In this document: positions 34,124-45,074 of the stretch, piece by piece
How positions within the stretch are numbered: position 1 is the stretch's first letter
Layout: every line of letters begins with the position of its first letter
Origin: Alteromonas sp. IB21
GTDB taxonomy: Bacteria > Pseudomonadota > Gammaproteobacteria > Enterobacterales > Alteromonadaceae
Length of the DNA: 64,000 nucleotides
Direction: 5' to 3'
NCBI RefSeq assembly: GCF_016405965.1
Contig: NZ_JAEFCD010000017.1
Coordinates: 33,734 to 97,733 of the forward strand
Notes under the pieces: generated by a model
Databases searched by the model: none
Seen by the model: the letters and a program-made list of their open reading frames with translations, nothing else
What the model was told of the DNA's origin: nothing
Made by a program: the position numbers and the translations under genes

Positions 34124-35563
34124 CTAGTTAGTACTTGAAACACTGCTCTGGCTTGAAGAATAATTATGTCGACGATTGGCTGAACGATGCGCACCGCCGC
34201 CTTCAGCTCCAGCGCTTCTGCGTCTAGCGGGTTTACCACCTGCACTTGACCTTCCGCTCGCATTACCGGAGCGATTACCACTGCTTCCTGCCTTGTTGTT
34301 TTGGTGTTGTCCACTTCTTCTGCTTCGCGCTTTTTTTTCATCTTGGCTATTCTCATCATCCATCAACGTTTTAGCAGCCTTTGGTTTTTTAGGCTTCTTT
34401 GGTTTAGACAGCGTTGTTGGTGGTACCGCCTGCTGAGGTTCAAAACCTTCCAAGGTTTCTCTAGGAAGCAGTTTTTGAATGAGAGTTTCAATATCTTTAA
34501 GGTTCTGCAGTTCATCGACACTTACAAATGACCATGCCTGACCGCTTGCCCCTGCACGTCCTGTACGTCCAATTCTATGCACATAGTCAGCGGCTGTATT
34601 CGGTAAATCTAGGTTTACTACTATCGGTAACTCACTAATATCGATACCACGGGCGGCAATATCCGTAGCAACCAAAACCTTAATGTCACCACTTTTGAAG
34701 TCAGCGAGCGCTTTCGTTCTGGCGCTTTGGCTCTTGTTTCCGTGAATTGCAGCACTTGGAATTTTTGAACGAGTGAGCTTTTCGGCAATTCGGTTCGCGC
34801 CATGTTTAGTGCGGCTAAACACTAACACCTGCTCCCACTTTTGCTGTTTTATTAAGCAAATAAGTGCGGTGGTTTTTTTAGACTTATCGATAGTAACCAA
34901 ATGCTGTTCTACTGCATCCACCGTCGTATTTGCAGGCGTAGTAGAAATGCTCACAGGATCACGGGTGATGGTTCTCGCTAGTGCCGTTATCTCTTCTGAG
35001 AAGGTCGCAGAGAAAAGTAAACTTTGGCGATCTTTCGGTAATAACTTGAGCACTTTTTTAATATCGTGAATAAAGCCCATGTCTAACATTCTGTCGGCTT
35101 CATCTAGAACTAAAACCTCGAGCTGAGAAAACTTCACTGCGTTTTGCTGATACAGATCGAGTAGCCTGCCGGGTGTTGCAATTAATACATCAACCCCTTT
35201 ACGAAGCTTCATCATTTGAGGATTGATACCGACGCCGCCGAAAACGACTGCCGTTTTGAGCGGCAAAAATTCGCTGAATGCCTGAATACTTTCTTCGACC
35301 TGGGCAGCCAACTCGCGGGTAGGCGTCAAAATAAGCGCTCTAATATTGTTACCCGATACCGGCTGACCTGACATTAGTCTTTGTAAGATAGGAAGACCAA
35401 AGCCCGCCGTTTTTCCGGTTCCCGTTTGTGCAGCAGCCAGCACATCCTTTCCTTGCAATATTTCAGGAATGGCTTTCTCTTGGATAGGTGATGGTGTGCT
35501 AAACCCACGTTTTTCGATAGCTTTCAATAAAGGTTCAGCGAGCCCTAAATGGGTAAATGACAT
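34124..35563 (-). CDS. rhlE: DEAD-box RNA helicase RhlE
   Basis: A 479-residue ATP-dependent RNA helicase. Motifs in order are the Q motif ([14 protein letters not shown], about 19-32), motif I AQTGTGKT, Ia PTRELA, GG and [28 protein letters not shown], then the second RecA domain with ARGIDI and motif [12 protein letters not shown] near 330. The last 100 residues are basic and Gly/Ser/Arg/Asn-rich, as in RhlE-type tails that bind RNA. RhlE helicases assist ribosome assembly and RNA turnover. It is monocistronic. Confidence 0.92.
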   Translation of the reverse strand: MSFTHLGLAEPLLKAIEKRGFSTPSPIQEKAIPEILQGKDVLAAAQTGTGKTAGFGLPILQRLMSGQPVSGNNIRALILTPTRELAAQVEESIQAFSEFLPLKTAVVFGGVGINPQMMKLRKGVDVLIATPGRLLDLYQQNAVKFSQLEVLVLDEADRMLDMGFIHDIKKVLKLLPKDRQSLLFSATFSEEITALARTITRDPVSISTTPANTTVDAVEQHLVTIDKSKKTTALICLIKQQKWEQVLVFSRTKHGANRIAEKLTRSKIPSAAIHGNKSQSARTKALADFKSGDIKVLVATDIAARGIDISELPIVVNLDLPNTAADYVHRIGRTGRAGASGQAWSFVSVDELQNLKDIETLIQKLLPRETLEGFEPQQAVPPTTLSKPKKPKKPKAAKTLMDDENSQDEKKARSRRSGQHQNNKAGSSGNRSGNASGRSSAGGKPARRRSAGAEGGGAHRSANRRHNYSSSQSSVSSTN

Positions 35564-36010
35564 TGATAAACTCCTGTCATAGGTATTTTAAAAAAGGTGC
35601 ATACCGCAAAGGTATAAGCGCTAGTGCTTAATTGCTAACCATGGGGGTTATAGATTACTGGGAAAACCTAAAGAGATACGCCATTGCCGACTTGGCTTAT
35701 TGGTGTTTGAAATCAAGAAAAGAACGTATGTTTTTACTCTTACAAAGTGCGGGTGAAGTTTACCACTAATCGAGCGCAGTCACCAGCGCATTTTTTGTTC
35801 AACTCCACCTGCCACTTTATTATTCAAAGAAAGCTATCACCAGCGAGTACAAAACATTAGGCCTTTTTTAGACTAATTGTTGATGCAGTGCGAAAGAAAA
35901 CAAGATAAAACGTCTATACTCAAATGGTATCATTAATGTTTTAAATTTTGCTGATTTAAATTCGCTTAACGTACTTTTTTCCAGTATCAGCGACAACTAG
36001 AGTTTTTGTC
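35564..36010. other. 447-bp intergenic region, nothing identified
   Basis: This region lies between the divergent rhlE and GGDEF-EAL genes. I see no open frame with a ribosome-binding site, no clear hairpin followed by T, and no repeat. It presumably contains both promoters. Confidence 0.5.
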
Positions 36011-38140
36011 TTGAAAAGTCTTCGCTCTAAAATTTCTTTCAATACTTTCACCTCAATCGCCGGTATTAGTGCGTTAATCATCACTTTATCAATTTATGTT
36101 TATGAAAAACTCTACATTGAATTTGTTTCCACCGAAATTAATGCCATAGGTGAAAACATCTCAGTTGATCTTATTGATTATATTAATGAACCTGCAGGCA
36201 GCTTTAATCAAACTGAAGTTTTGCTTAGGCTAGATGAGTATGAGTATGCGGAAACGGCTTATATTTTCAATAGCCAAGAAGAGTTACTAAACGTCTATAT
36301 TGGGCAAGCGGGTTTGAAGACGCGAGCCACACCTGACACATTTGAAAGTAACGTAGAAGGTGACCAGATTTTTAAAATAGATACATCATCAAACGGGGCT
36401 AATGTGTCAGGGGAAGACAACTCGATTACCACCCTCGCCCTTGGACTACACCACATCAATAACAAAGTGGTTATAGTGAAAACAATAGGTGAGTCCATAT
36501 ATCCGCTTGGAAAATTTATTTTAATTTTTAACCTACAAGAGGCCTTAATAGATAGTCGAGCACGCTATATCACCCTAGTAACTCCTTCCGTTGTTTTTCT
36601 CATTGCTCTCTCTCTTCTTATCTCCGTAAGAGCCCAGCGCAAAGTATTCGAACCTCTTAATGCCCTTATCAAAACTATGGATAGTGTCGTTGACCACAAA
36701 AGTTACGATGTAAAAGTAGAAGAGACAAACAACGAAGAGACGCTCGCCCTTTCTCGCGCCTTCAACAACATGATGGTTAATATACAGGCCGAATCTGAAG
36801 CCAATAGGCAAAAGAATGCGTTGTTAGAAAAGCAGCAGTCACAGATGGAGCGCCTTGCAAATTTCGATGTGCTAACGGGTTTACCAAATCGACAATTTTT
36901 AATGGAAATGCTTTCTAAAGAATTGACTAAAGCTCGAGCCAAGGGCAGCGAGCTCGGTCTACTTTTTGTAGATATTGATGGCTTTAAGTCTATCAATGAC
37001 TCATTCGGCCACGATACCGGCGACAAATTTTTATTACATATAAGCGCAACCATGAGCAAACTGCTCAGCGAAAATCACACGTTAGGCCGTTTGGGAGGCG
37101 ATGAATTTGTCATTATAGCGCCGGAGATAGCCGATAATAAAACACTTGAAGATATCGCAGCCAAGCTTGTTTCAGCAGTGTCTCGCACCCATATTTTCAA
37201 CACATTGCGATTAGACTCAGGCATAAGCGTGGGGCTAGCCCTCGCTAGTGACTGCAACTATGAGCTTTCAAGCCTCATTACCAACGCTGACGTGGCAATG
37301 TACAAAGCCAAAGGAAATGGTAAAGCAAGGTTTATGTGGTTCAACAAGGAAATGCTTGCCGATACCAAGCGCAAAGTACTCATCTCGACCCGTCTATCTA
37401 GCGCATTAGAAAAAGATGCTTTTTATCTTGTTTATCAAGCAAAAGTTGATGGCGAACAAAATATCACGGGGTTTGAAACGCTACTGCGTTGGCACGATGA
37501 AGAACTTGGCCACGTGTCACCAGCAGAGTTTATTCCCGTTGCGGAGCAAAACGACAAAATTTCATCAATTAGCATGTGGATTGTTAAGCGTTTAGAAATT
37601 GAAGCTCCCCGCTTAATCGAGACTTTTGGTTCACAACTTGTTATATCGGTAAACTTGAGCCCTCAAGATTTAAATAGCGAGAAGCTAACCCAATTCATAT
37701 TGAAGAGAATGAGAGAAAACAAGCTACCCGCGACAAATCTTGAAATTGAGATTACCGAAACCGCATTTATGAATAACTTCAACATAGCTAATAGCTTTTT
37801 TTCATCGATAAAGCATTATGGTTGTCAGTTAGCGTTGGACGACTTCGGTACCGGTTACTCATCGTTAAGTTACTTGACCAAATTTGACATAGACACACTG
37901 AAGATTGATAGAAGCTTCGTGAGCAATATTGGCGTATCTAAGCAATCAGAGCTTATTACAAAAACCATTATAAAAATGGCAAAGAGCTTAGATTTCTCAG
38001 TTTGTGCTGAAGGTGTAGAAACCCATGAACAGGCAGCATTTCTGCTTCAAAACGGTTGTCAGTCGCTTCAAGGGTTTCTTTATAGCAAACCAGTTCCCCT
38101 TGAAGAAGTTTTAGCCAATTCACGAAAGCGCGCCTTGTAA
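36011..38140 (+). CDS. Membrane GGDEF-EAL protein (c-di-GMP turnover)
   Basis: A 709-residue protein with membrane segments at about 12-30 and 188-206 enclosing a periplasmic sensor domain of about 155 residues. A HAMP-like linker leads to a GGDEF domain with intact GGDEF at 362-366 and no RxxD inhibition site just before it. The EAL domain motif reads E489-T-L instead of EAL, but NLSPQDL, EITET, LDDFGTGYSS, KIDRSFV and AEGVET are present, so phosphodiesterase activity is plausible. The TTG start has no obvious Shine-Dalgarno sequence, so the N-terminus is uncertain. It converges on a porin/periplasmic protein pair. Confidence 0.87.
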   Translation: MKSLRSKISFNTFTSIAGISALIITLSIYVYEKLYIEFVSTEINAIGENISVDLIDYINEPAGSFNQTEVLLRLDEYEYAETAYIFNSQEELLNVYIGQAGLKTRATPDTFESNVEGDQIFKIDTSSNGANVSGEDNSITTLALGLHHINNKVVIVKTIGESIYPLGKFILIFNLQEALIDSRARYITLVTPSVVFLIALSLLISVRAQRKVFEPLNALIKTMDSVVDHKSYDVKVEETNNEETLALSRAFNNMMVNIQAESEANRQKNALLEKQQSQMERLANFDVLTGLPNRQFLMEMLSKELTKARAKGSELGLLFVDIDGFKSINDSFGHDTGDKFLLHISATMSKLLSENHTLGRLGGDEFVIIAPEIADNKTLEDIAAKLVSAVSRTHIFNTLRLDSGISVGLALASDCNYELSSLITNADVAMYKAKGNGKARFMWFNKEMLADTKRKVLISTRLSSALEKDAFYLVYQAKVDGEQNITGFETLLRWHDEELGHVSPAEFIPVAEQNDKISSISMWIVKRLEIEAPRLIETFGSQLVISVNLSPQDLNSEKLTQFILKRMRENKLPATNLEIEITETAFMNNFNIANSFFSSIKHYGCQLALDDFGTGYSSLSYLTKFDIDTLKIDRSFVSNIGVSKQSELITKTIIKMAKSLDFSVCAEGVETHEQAAFLLQNGCQSLQGFLYSKPVPLEEVLANSRKRAL

Positions 38141-38157
38141 GCAAGGCGCTTTCGTTT
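38123..38157. terminator. Hairpin over the stop of the GGDEF-EAL gene
   Basis: CGAAAGCGCGCCTTG (38123-38137) pairs with CAAGGCGCTTTCG (38142-38154) with one bulged G, and the stop codon sits in the loop. T follows at 38155-38157. It may act in both directions between the convergent genes. Confidence 0.65.
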
Positions 38158-38168
38158 CATTAGGCTAT

Positions 38169-38588
38169 TTAAAGGCTCTCGTATATCACGATTAAGTGTT
38201 CAGGCAATTCAATTTCAGCGGGCATATACCCCACAGCTCCTTCATTGTTGCTAATATACTCTAGCATCTCTTCCAACGTTTCGAACTCTTTCGGTGGTGT
38301 CATACGACCGCTAAAACGCATTTGTGCCCAATAAGACTGAATGCGAGATTCAGGCAGGGCGAGCACTTTCGCATTAAAAATGGAGCGTACACGATGTCCC
38401 GGTGACAAAGCGACCGGTTGTAATACTGGCTTCTGTGTAGAGCTATTATTCATAAACAGCGTTCTCACATCTGCTTTAGAAAATACGGAGTCTACCTCTG
38501 AAACATTGGCCACAACCCAAATATTGTCTTGGGCTATTGCGGTGCGAGCCCCCAGTAATAGCAGGATTATCAGTGTGTATCTACGCAT
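38169..38588 (-). CDS. Small periplasmic phosphate-binding-protein-like protein
   Basis: A 139-residue exported protein. ATG at 38588 (MRRYTLIILLLLGARTAIAQ) overlaps the porin stop (TGATG) and gives a clean signal peptide cleaved near AIA-QD. The mature part resembles the short PstS-like periplasmic binding fold: an N-terminal strand WVVAN, a central SPGHRVRSIFN segment and YISNNEGAVGYMP near the end. Such small proteins are often encoded beside a porin and a c-di-GMP enzyme. The ligand is unknown. Confidence 0.72.
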   Translation of the reverse strand: MRRYTLIILLLLGARTAIAQDNIWVVANVSEVDSVFSKADVRTLFMNNSSTQKPVLQPVALSPGHRVRSIFNAKVLALPESRIQSYWAQMRFSGRMTPPKEFETLEEMLEYISNNEGAVGYMPAEIELPEHLIVIYESL

Positions 38589-39784
38589 CAAAACACCCAC
38601 TCAACAGCAACTTGATAAAGCGTTGCATTCCTATCGAAGCTCTGCTCTTCAACATCAAAGAAAGATGTTTTTCCTTCTTTGCCATCAAGAAAGGAAATTT
38701 CACCTTTAAGCGCTAAATTTGTTTTAACGTCCCACCTTGCGCCCAGCGTCCACGTATCGAGATCATCGGTTGGAAGAAAGGCATTTAACGCCTCAACCGA
38801 ATAATGGAGCAGGTCGAGTTCGGGCGTGACGCCAACGGGGATCGTATTATCAACAATATTAACTGATTGATTAGAAGAAGCGTAAGTGAGATGAAACAAC
38901 ACGCTTTCATAGTAATAACCGTAAGATACATAAAAGCTTTCTAAATTTGCTAAAACGTCGATATCGGATGATATTTTCATCCATTCGCCGCTTACATACC
39001 AGCTTAGTGTGTCGTAGCTTGCGCCTAACAAGACGGCATTGGCACTATCATTAATATCAAATCGCTCTGCAATATCGTCAAAACCGGCCGCTCTCAGCCC
39101 TTGAATGAGGGGCTCAACTTCGTCTATTGTTGTTTCTACCTTCGGGCCGCTGATGATAGCGGTTCTAAGCTGAAAGCCACCATAATTTAACTCGACGACG
39201 CCCCCATAGAGCTCGTCCAATTTAACTTCAACGTCAACTCCGTTTGAGATGATGTCGTCTTTGTATCTTCCATAATACACTTCGAAATCGACCACAGCAT
39301 CGCCGTACGTGGCGCGATAGCGGGAATTAGCTCCTTCATACTGAGAAAACATGTAGCTGCTGTAAAGCTGCTGGGGCGCATTTATCCAAGGGTAAGCAAA
39401 CCCTACGTCAATAACGTCAGAGTACTTCAAAAAGGGCGTGCGCAACCGGCCCACGTTAAATTGAAGTTCTTCAGTCGGGGCATAGGTAAAGTATAACCAT
39501 TCTAAGCCCGATTCTCGATCTTCATCAGTGTGAAGTAAGAACTGGGCGGAAGCAGACAGCGTTGAGGAAAAATTATAATCAGCTTGAACAGCAATGAGTG
39601 ATTTTTCAGAAAAGCTTACGCTGTCGTCGTAGCCTTCGTAAGTTGCTTTGTCTGTATCAACAAAGCCACCAACAGCCCTAGCGAAGCCTGAAAGCTCTAG
39701 CTTTTCTGACTCCTCTGCGGCTTGGGATGACATGACTATCAATAAAGCGGCTGTCAAGACTAGCAGTGATTTTAAATTGAGCAT
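38588..39784 (-). CDS. Outer-membrane porin-like beta-barrel protein
   Basis: A 398-residue protein with a signal peptide (MLNLKSLLVLTAALLIVMSSQAA-EE). Alternating hydrophobic strands, a GRLRTPFLKYSDVIDVGF segment common in porins of marine gammaproteobacteria, and a C-terminal aromatic residue (VEWVF) are visible. It is the first gene of a two-gene operon with the small periplasmic protein. Substrate is unknown. Confidence 0.77.
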   Translation of the reverse strand: MLNLKSLLVLTAALLIVMSSQAAEESEKLELSGFARAVGGFVDTDKATYEGYDDSVSFSEKSLIAVQADYNFSSTLSASAQFLLHTDEDRESGLEWLYFTYAPTEELQFNVGRLRTPFLKYSDVIDVGFAYPWINAPQQLYSSYMFSQYEGANSRYRATYGDAVVDFEVYYGRYKDDIISNGVDVEVKLDELYGGVVELNYGGFQLRTAIISGPKVETTIDEVEPLIQGLRAAGFDDIAERFDINDSANAVLLGASYDTLSWYVSGEWMKISSDIDVLANLESFYVSYGYYYESVLFHLTYASSNQSVNIVDNTIPVGVTPELDLLHYSVEALNAFLPTDDLDTWTLGARWDVKTNLALKGEISFLDGKEGKTSFFDVEEQSFDRNATLYQVAVEWVF

Positions 39785-40171
39785 CTTATCAACTTTTAAG
39801 TATTCAATATGGAATTCGCCAACGGCTGTGATATTGGGCAGTGTGCCGCTACGCTAATGATAGTCCGCGTTAGCAAAATCACCAATACCAACTTTAGTCA
39901 GAAAAGCAGGCGAATTTACCGGCTTTCCTGAACGTTTCTAGTTATACCAGCTAGGGTCTACATCATGTTTAGATAGGGCGCTTACACTATTGCGGGCACC
40001 AACTTGCACACCTTCAACAGATGTATTACCGACAACAAAAACAAACGGGTATTGCGTAGAAGAATAAAAAAAGCTTTACCAAATCTGATATAACAGTTAA
40101 AAAACGCGCAATTAATCCACGCTCTAACCACATCTAAACCGAATGATGAGGTGAACTAGTGAAGAAAAAAC
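39785..40171. other. 387-bp divergent intergenic region
   Basis: This region lies between the porin operon and the MscS gene. I see no gene, repeat or hairpin with a T-run. It should hold two divergent promoters. Confidence 0.5.
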
Positions 40172-41497
40172 ATGAATATTGAAAGCTTAACCCTGCACTT
40201 TGAAGAAAAGATGGAGCTAATAAAAGCAACAGTCATTTCTGATAGCTTTTTTGTACAGCTGGCTACCATCGCCGTCATTTATTGCGTGGCTTTCTTGCTC
40301 GCCAGACAAGTGAAGAAGCCCTTTAGATTTACAAGAGAAAAGCCCCAGCAAGGCGCGCATACGATGCATGGTTTTTTATACAACCTCGGTGAAGCCCTGT
40401 TTCCGCTTATTACGATAAGCATGTTAAAGCTCACCACTGTGCTTGGTGCTCAATTTCAGTTCGATGCTTGGTTATTGGAAATCGCCGTTGTTGTCGCGCT
40501 GATGCTGTTTGTTAACTCGCTAATTACAGGATTTGTTGAAAACAAAATTATCGCAGCTTGCATGCGCTGGGTTGGTTTACCTATTTTGTTCTTACACCTA
40601 ATAGGTGTGCTTCCGCTTATTACGTCAGCTTTAGAGTCTATGGCTATCTCAGTCGGGAATGTCCAAATTTCTGCTTATGGCGTTACTCGCGTATTACTGT
40701 TTGGCGGCTTATTGTTTTGGTTAGGGCGCAGCTCAAACGCCATTGGCCAAGATATTATTAGAAACCACAAGTCTCTCGATGTATCAACGAAGGAAGTTTT
40801 TGCAAAGCTCTTCGAGGTAGCGCTTTTCTGTGTAGTTTTTCTACTGTTACTTAATGTTATGGGCATCAATTTAACTGCACTTGCAGTTTTCGGCGGCGCT
40901 TTGGGTGTGGGTCTTGGTTTGGGACTTCAGTCCATTGCCTCAAACTTTATCTCAGGCATTATCATCTTACTGGATAAGTCGCTCACAGTGGGAGACTATG
41001 TTGAGCTAGAAGATGGTCAAAAAGGCATCGTTAGAGAATTTAAAATGCGCTATGCCGTGCTCGAAACCTATGATGGTAAAGATGTTCTCGTACCTAACGA
41101 AAAATTCATCAGTTCTTTACTCATTAATTGGACTCATAAGAATCAAAAGCAGCGCTATCGTATCGATTTCTCTGTTGCCTATAAGACCGACATTCGCGCT
41201 ATGGTAGAAATTATCAAGGAAGCGGTCTCAAAACATCCACAAGTGATAAGCGGTGACGATATTCCTTTTGAAGAATTGCCTGACTGCGAGATTGATAGCT
41301 TTGGCGATTCAGGGGTAAACATGTTTGTAGAGTTTTGGATGGAAGGAATAGACGACGGCAAAAATCGTGTCGGGGGCGACCTTTTGCTCACTGTTTTTGA
41401 AACCTTACGCGAACATGATATTGAAATTCCGTTCCCTCAGCGCGAAGTTCGCGTTATCAACGAACAAGGTATCGGAATCAGAAACACCACCCCGTAA
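40172..41497 (+). CDS. MscS-family mechanosensitive ion channel
   Basis: A 441-residue protein with about five membrane helices. The pore-lining TM3 region is Gly/Ala-rich (FGGALGVGLGLGLQSIASNF, near 243-262), followed by ISGIIILLDKSLTVGDYVEL, the MscS signature of the beta domain. A C-terminal alpha/beta domain lies at about 330-435. These channels release solutes on hypo-osmotic shock. It is larger than E. coli MscS (286) because of extra N-terminal helices. It is a single gene. Confidence 0.9.
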   Translation: MNIESLTLHFEEKMELIKATVISDSFFVQLATIAVIYCVAFLLARQVKKPFRFTREKPQQGAHTMHGFLYNLGEALFPLITISMLKLTTVLGAQFQFDAWLLEIAVVVALMLFVNSLITGFVENKIIAACMRWVGLPILFLHLIGVLPLITSALESMAISVGNVQISAYGVTRVLLFGGLLFWLGRSSNAIGQDIIRNHKSLDVSTKEVFAKLFEVALFCVVFLLLLNVMGINLTALAVFGGALGVGLGLGLQSIASNFISGIIILLDKSLTVGDYVELEDGQKGIVREFKMRYAVLETYDGKDVLVPNEKFISSLLINWTHKNQKQRYRIDFSVAYKTDIRAMVEIIKEAVSKHPQVISGDDIPFEELPDCEIDSFGDSGVNMFVEFWMEGIDDGKNRVGGDLLLTVFETLREHDIEIPFPQREVRVINEQGIGIRNTTP

Positions 41498-41524
41498 ATC
41501 GCCTTACTTTACCTTCGCGCTTGG

Positions 41525-42010
41525 CTAAAATCGGGCGCGGAGGGTGTCCCATTGCCACTCTTGCGTTATTAACCCCAGTGTACGAGTAAACTTCTCGTAG
41601 TCGCTTTGCCCCATCGCAGTAGCTACTGTTTTAAGCTGAGATTTAGCCTTTATTGCTTTCACCTGAAGTAACTCAAGTCGCTTGTCTGCACTAGCGTCGA
41701 AGTTATCGAGAAGAATTGCGTTTGCCTTACTTGTCGCCTCCCAGGCAGTAACGACGTACCCAATGAGCTTAATATAAACTGCTACCATCCGTTTACGCTC
41801 AAAAATGTTTTCAAATATTGAACCTGTTATTGCGTTATGAAAACTCGACTCTGTCTCATAAGACATTAACGCATCCAGATCTTTTAGTTCTTTCAATACT
41901 TCGTTTAAAAGACGAATGTGAGCCGCAGTGTTAAGTGCTTCATAAGAGAGCGAAGTAATATCGTCACTTAGCATTTCTAAGTTAACTAAAGAACGTTGGA
42001 GACTTGCCAT
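41525..42010 (-). CDS. Hypothetical protein, all-helical
   Basis: A 161-residue protein with no signal peptide or membrane segment. It is nearly all charged amphipathic helix (SLVNLEMLSDDITSLSYEAL, LLNEVLKELKDLDALMSYE), compatible with a helical bundle or coiled coil. I do not recognise the family. It follows mscS on the opposite strand with a 27-bp gap. The ORF is supported by length and by a plausible codon pattern only. Confidence 0.6.
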   Translation of the reverse strand: MASLQRSLVNLEMLSDDITSLSYEALNTAAHIRLLNEVLKELKDLDALMSYETESSFHNAITGSIFENIFERKRMVAVYIKLIGYVVTAWEATSKANAILLDNFDASADKRLELLQVKAIKAKSQLKTVATAMGQSDYEKFTRTLGLITQEWQWDTLRARF

Positions 42011-42206
42011 TTCGGTGGTGTTCGTAGAAGCGAAAAATAAGATTTAGTGTATCGAAATCGAGCCAAGTTTGCGAAGCAAACTATCGGATTCAAAGCGAGT
42101 GATCACATGCTTCATCAATAATCAGTTAGCCCCACTGCTATTTGCTTTCATTTCGCGCTCCGCATTGAGTTTGTAAAGTATTAACGCAATGTAGGTTAGG
42201 ACATCC

Positions 42207-42229
42207 AAAAAAGGGCGCCGCAGCGCCCT
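42207..42229 (-). terminator. Terminator of katG
   Basis: On the minus strand GGGCGC-TGCG-GCGCCC is followed by six T. It lies about 40 bp beyond the katG stop. Confidence 0.85.
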
Positions 42230-42268
42230 CACTCTCTTTATAATTCTTTACGTTTCGCGAGTTTTAAC

Positions 42269-44569
42269 CTATTTCGCCAACTTAGCATTTAAGTCGTGAC
42301 GTAAGTCAAAACGGTCAAGCGTCATAACCTTTGTCCACGCATCGACAAAGTCCTCAACAAAGCGAGTTTTTGCATTATCGTAAGCGTACACTTCGGCGAC
42401 AGCGCGTAACTCACTGTTTGAACCGAATACCAGATCTACCGGCGTTCCCGTATACATTACTTCGCCAGTTTTTCTGTTAAACCCTTCGTAAACAGAAGGA
42501 TCGTCAGTTTTTCTCCATTTAACGCCCATATCAAGCAGCGTCACGAAGAAATCATTGTTGAGCGTGCCCACATTGTCGGTAAATACACCGTGTGTAGATT
42601 CGCCTGTATTTGCGCCCAATGAACGCAAGCCTCCCAATAGAACGGTCATTTCAGGCACTGTTAAGTGTAACTGATCAGCTTTATCTACCAGCATATCTGT
42701 TGGCGAGCGGTAGCTTGCCTCAGCGTTGTAATAATTTCTAAATGCATCAGCAGTCGGCTCAAGAAGCGCGAAAGAGTTCACGTCTGTTTGCTCTTGTGTC
42801 GCATCAGTGCGCCCTGGAACGACCGGAACAGTGATATCAACACCAGCATCTTTAGCCGCTTTTTCGATAGCTGCAGCACCACCGATTACTATTAAATCAG
42901 CTAGCGATACCCTTTTCTTAGAGAACATACGAGAGTTGTACTCTTCCTGTAGTTCCTTAAGTTTCGCTACTACCGCCTTAACAGTTTCAGGCTCATTTGC
43001 TTCCCAACTCATTTGAGGCTCTAACGCTATACGGGCACCATTTGCGCCACCACGCATGTCAGAAGCACGGAAGCTAGAAGCCGCTGCCCATGCAGTTTTC
43101 ACTAGCTGCTGGACGGTTAAACCGCTATCCAAAATATCCGCTTTTAACTTCTTAACGTCTTTATCAGAAATGGTTTTATATTCCGCCTTTGGTACCGGAT
43201 CCTGCCAGACGAAGTTTTCTTCTGGAATGTCGTTACCTAGATAGCGAGCCTTAGGACCCATGTCACGGTGTGTAAGCTTAAACCATGCTTTTGCGAACGC
43301 TGTTTGATACTCTTTCGGATCTGCCAAAAAGCGTTCAGCAATTTTGCGATATTCTGGGTCATATTTAAGCGCAAGGTCGGCCGTAGTCATCACCGGTGGG
43401 TTTTTCTTACCCTCAACGTGTGCATCTGGTACAGACGTATGCAGTGACTCATCGGTAGGGATCCACTGGATTGCACCTGCCGGACTGCGGGTTTGCTTCC
43501 ACTCAAAACCGAGCAAGTTCTGCAGATACAAGCTTGTCCACTTAGTAGGTAGTTGTGTCCAAGCGCCTTCAAGACCGCTGGTTACTGTGTCTTCAGCATT
43601 ACCCTTACCACAGTTGTTTTTCCATCCCAAGCCCTGCTCTTCAAGACCAGCACCGCCTGGTTCTGCTTCTAAGCAATCCGCAGGCTTGTGCGCGCCATGC
43701 ATTTTACCGAAGGTGTGGCCACCAGCAATCAGCGCTACCGTTTCTTCATCGTTCATTGCCATACGGCCGAAGGCGGTACGAATATTTTTCGCCGAGCCCA
43801 TTGGGTCAGGCACACCTTTAGGACCCTCTGGGTTTACATAAATAAGGCCCATGTGCGTAGCACCGAGTGGACGCTGGAGCTTGCCATCGCGCTCTTCACG
43901 GTCGCTCGCTAGCATTTCAACTTCCGGACCCCAGTACACCATATCAGGCTCCCAGTCGTCGGTACGACCGCCCGCAAAGCCGTAGGTATCGAAGCCCATG
44001 TTTTCCATACCTACAGTACCTGCAAGAATCATTAAGTCGCCCCAAGAAAGACTTTCACCGTACTTTTGCTTAATTGGCCACAACAATCGGCGCGCTTTAT
44101 CTAGGTTTCCGTTATCTGGCCAACTGTTAAGTGGGTCAAAACGCATTTGACCACCATCGCCGCCTCCACGACCGTCCAGCGTACGATACGTCCCTGCACT
44201 GTGCCACGAGAGACGAATAAAGAAAGGACCATAATTACCGAAATCTGCTGGCCACCAATCTTGCGATGTGGTTAGCAATTCATTGATATCACTTTTAACT
44301 TGGTCAAGGTCAAGCTTAGAAAATGCCTTTGCATAACTAAAGTCGTTACCCAAAGGATTAGAACGATTGTCGTGATCTCTAAGCGGCGCTAGGTCTAGTT
44401 GATCTGGCCACCAGAATTGATTGGTTTTAGCTTGGAAAGCTTTTGCCATGCCTGTGCCTTTCGCACCGGCAGGCTTGCTGATTTGATCATTAGCAACTGC
44501 ACATGTTGCGCTTAGTGAAAGTGCAACTAATGCTGACAGTGTGGTTTTTTTAAACCTATTAATAGTCAT
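42269..44569 (-). CDS. katG: Catalase-peroxidase with export signal
   Basis: A 766-residue bifunctional haem enzyme that removes hydrogen peroxide. Residues equivalent to M. tuberculosis KatG Arg104, Trp107, His108, Tyr229, Met255 and His270 are Arg119, Trp122, His123, Tyr244, Met270 and His285, so the active site and the Met-Tyr-Trp adduct are intact. A C-terminal peroxidase-like domain is also present. The first 26 residues ([20 protein letters not shown], then ATCAVA) form a clear Sec signal peptide, so this is a periplasmic catalase-peroxidase. It is monocistronic. I could not find a convincing OxyR site upstream. Confidence 0.95.
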   Translation of the reverse strand: MTINRFKKTTLSALVALSLSATCAVANDQISKPAGAKGTGMAKAFQAKTNQFWWPDQLDLAPLRDHDNRSNPLGNDFSYAKAFSKLDLDQVKSDINELLTTSQDWWPADFGNYGPFFIRLSWHSAGTYRTLDGRGGGDGGQMRFDPLNSWPDNGNLDKARRLLWPIKQKYGESLSWGDLMILAGTVGMENMGFDTYGFAGGRTDDWEPDMVYWGPEVEMLASDREERDGKLQRPLGATHMGLIYVNPEGPKGVPDPMGSAKNIRTAFGRMAMNDEETVALIAGGHTFGKMHGAHKPADCLEAEPGGAGLEEQGLGWKNNCGKGNAEDTVTSGLEGAWTQLPTKWTSLYLQNLLGFEWKQTRSPAGAIQWIPTDESLHTSVPDAHVEGKKNPPVMTTADLALKYDPEYRKIAERFLADPKEYQTAFAKAWFKLTHRDMGPKARYLGNDIPEENFVWQDPVPKAEYKTISDKDVKKLKADILDSGLTVQQLVKTAWAAASSFRASDMRGGANGARIALEPQMSWEANEPETVKAVVAKLKELQEEYNSRMFSKKRVSLADLIVIGGAAAIEKAAKDAGVDITVPVVPGRTDATQEQTDVNSFALLEPTADAFRNYYNAEASYRSPTDMLVDKADQLHLTVPEMTVLLGGLRSLGANTGESTHGVFTDNVGTLNNDFFVTLLDMGVKWRKTDDPSVYEGFNRKTGEVMYTGTPVDLVFGSNSELRAVAEVYAYDNAKTRFVEDFVDAWTKVMTLDRFDLRHDLNAKLAK

Positions 44570-45074
44570 GGTTTTTCCCGTCTCGGTTAAATTTTGTCAC
44601 TGGTATCGATGCGTAAAGCGCCGATCACCATTAACATCTTATTTACTTGTTTGCCTGATAGAAGATAGACAGTGTTGGCTACTTTTTACAGTTGATAAAA
44701 TGGATTTATCCGATTAGAAAAACCAATCAAACAAATTACCTTGTGAAATCATGATGTTGAAACATCGCGCATTTGGGAGATTGCATTTATGAAAATGTCT
44801 TAGCGGAACAGCTAAAACGCAATTGTGGATTGTGAATCTATTTCAAAGCGTAGGAAATTTTTGCGCGCTTAAATTGGCACAAAACCGCGTTAGAAATCTA
44901 AGTGATTAATAATTGTTCATAAAATCCTCTTCTTTGAAAAAATTTCCTTGCTTTGAACAACAATTTGCAATTTCTACCATGGCACAACTGTTGAAGGGAT
45001 GTTGTAGGAATCAATCACACATTCACTTCAATAAGAAGTCGATGGAATGTTATAGAAGTAATGAGGACGAACTT
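44570..45074. other. 505-bp intergenic region before the OmpA-like gene
   Basis: This region lies between the divergent katG and the barrel protein. An upstream extension of the barrel frame to 44913 has no ribosome-binding site and is not counted as coding. No other gene or repeat was seen. Confidence 0.5.

Noticed and set aside
43344..43841. 165-codon plus-strand frame inside katG
   Set aside because: It is antisense to a gene with all catalytic residues verified; no ribosome-binding site and no family resemblance.
44640..44720. OxyR site upstream of katG
   Set aside because: ATAG/CTAT-like words exist but spacing does not match the four-repeat OxyR consensus.
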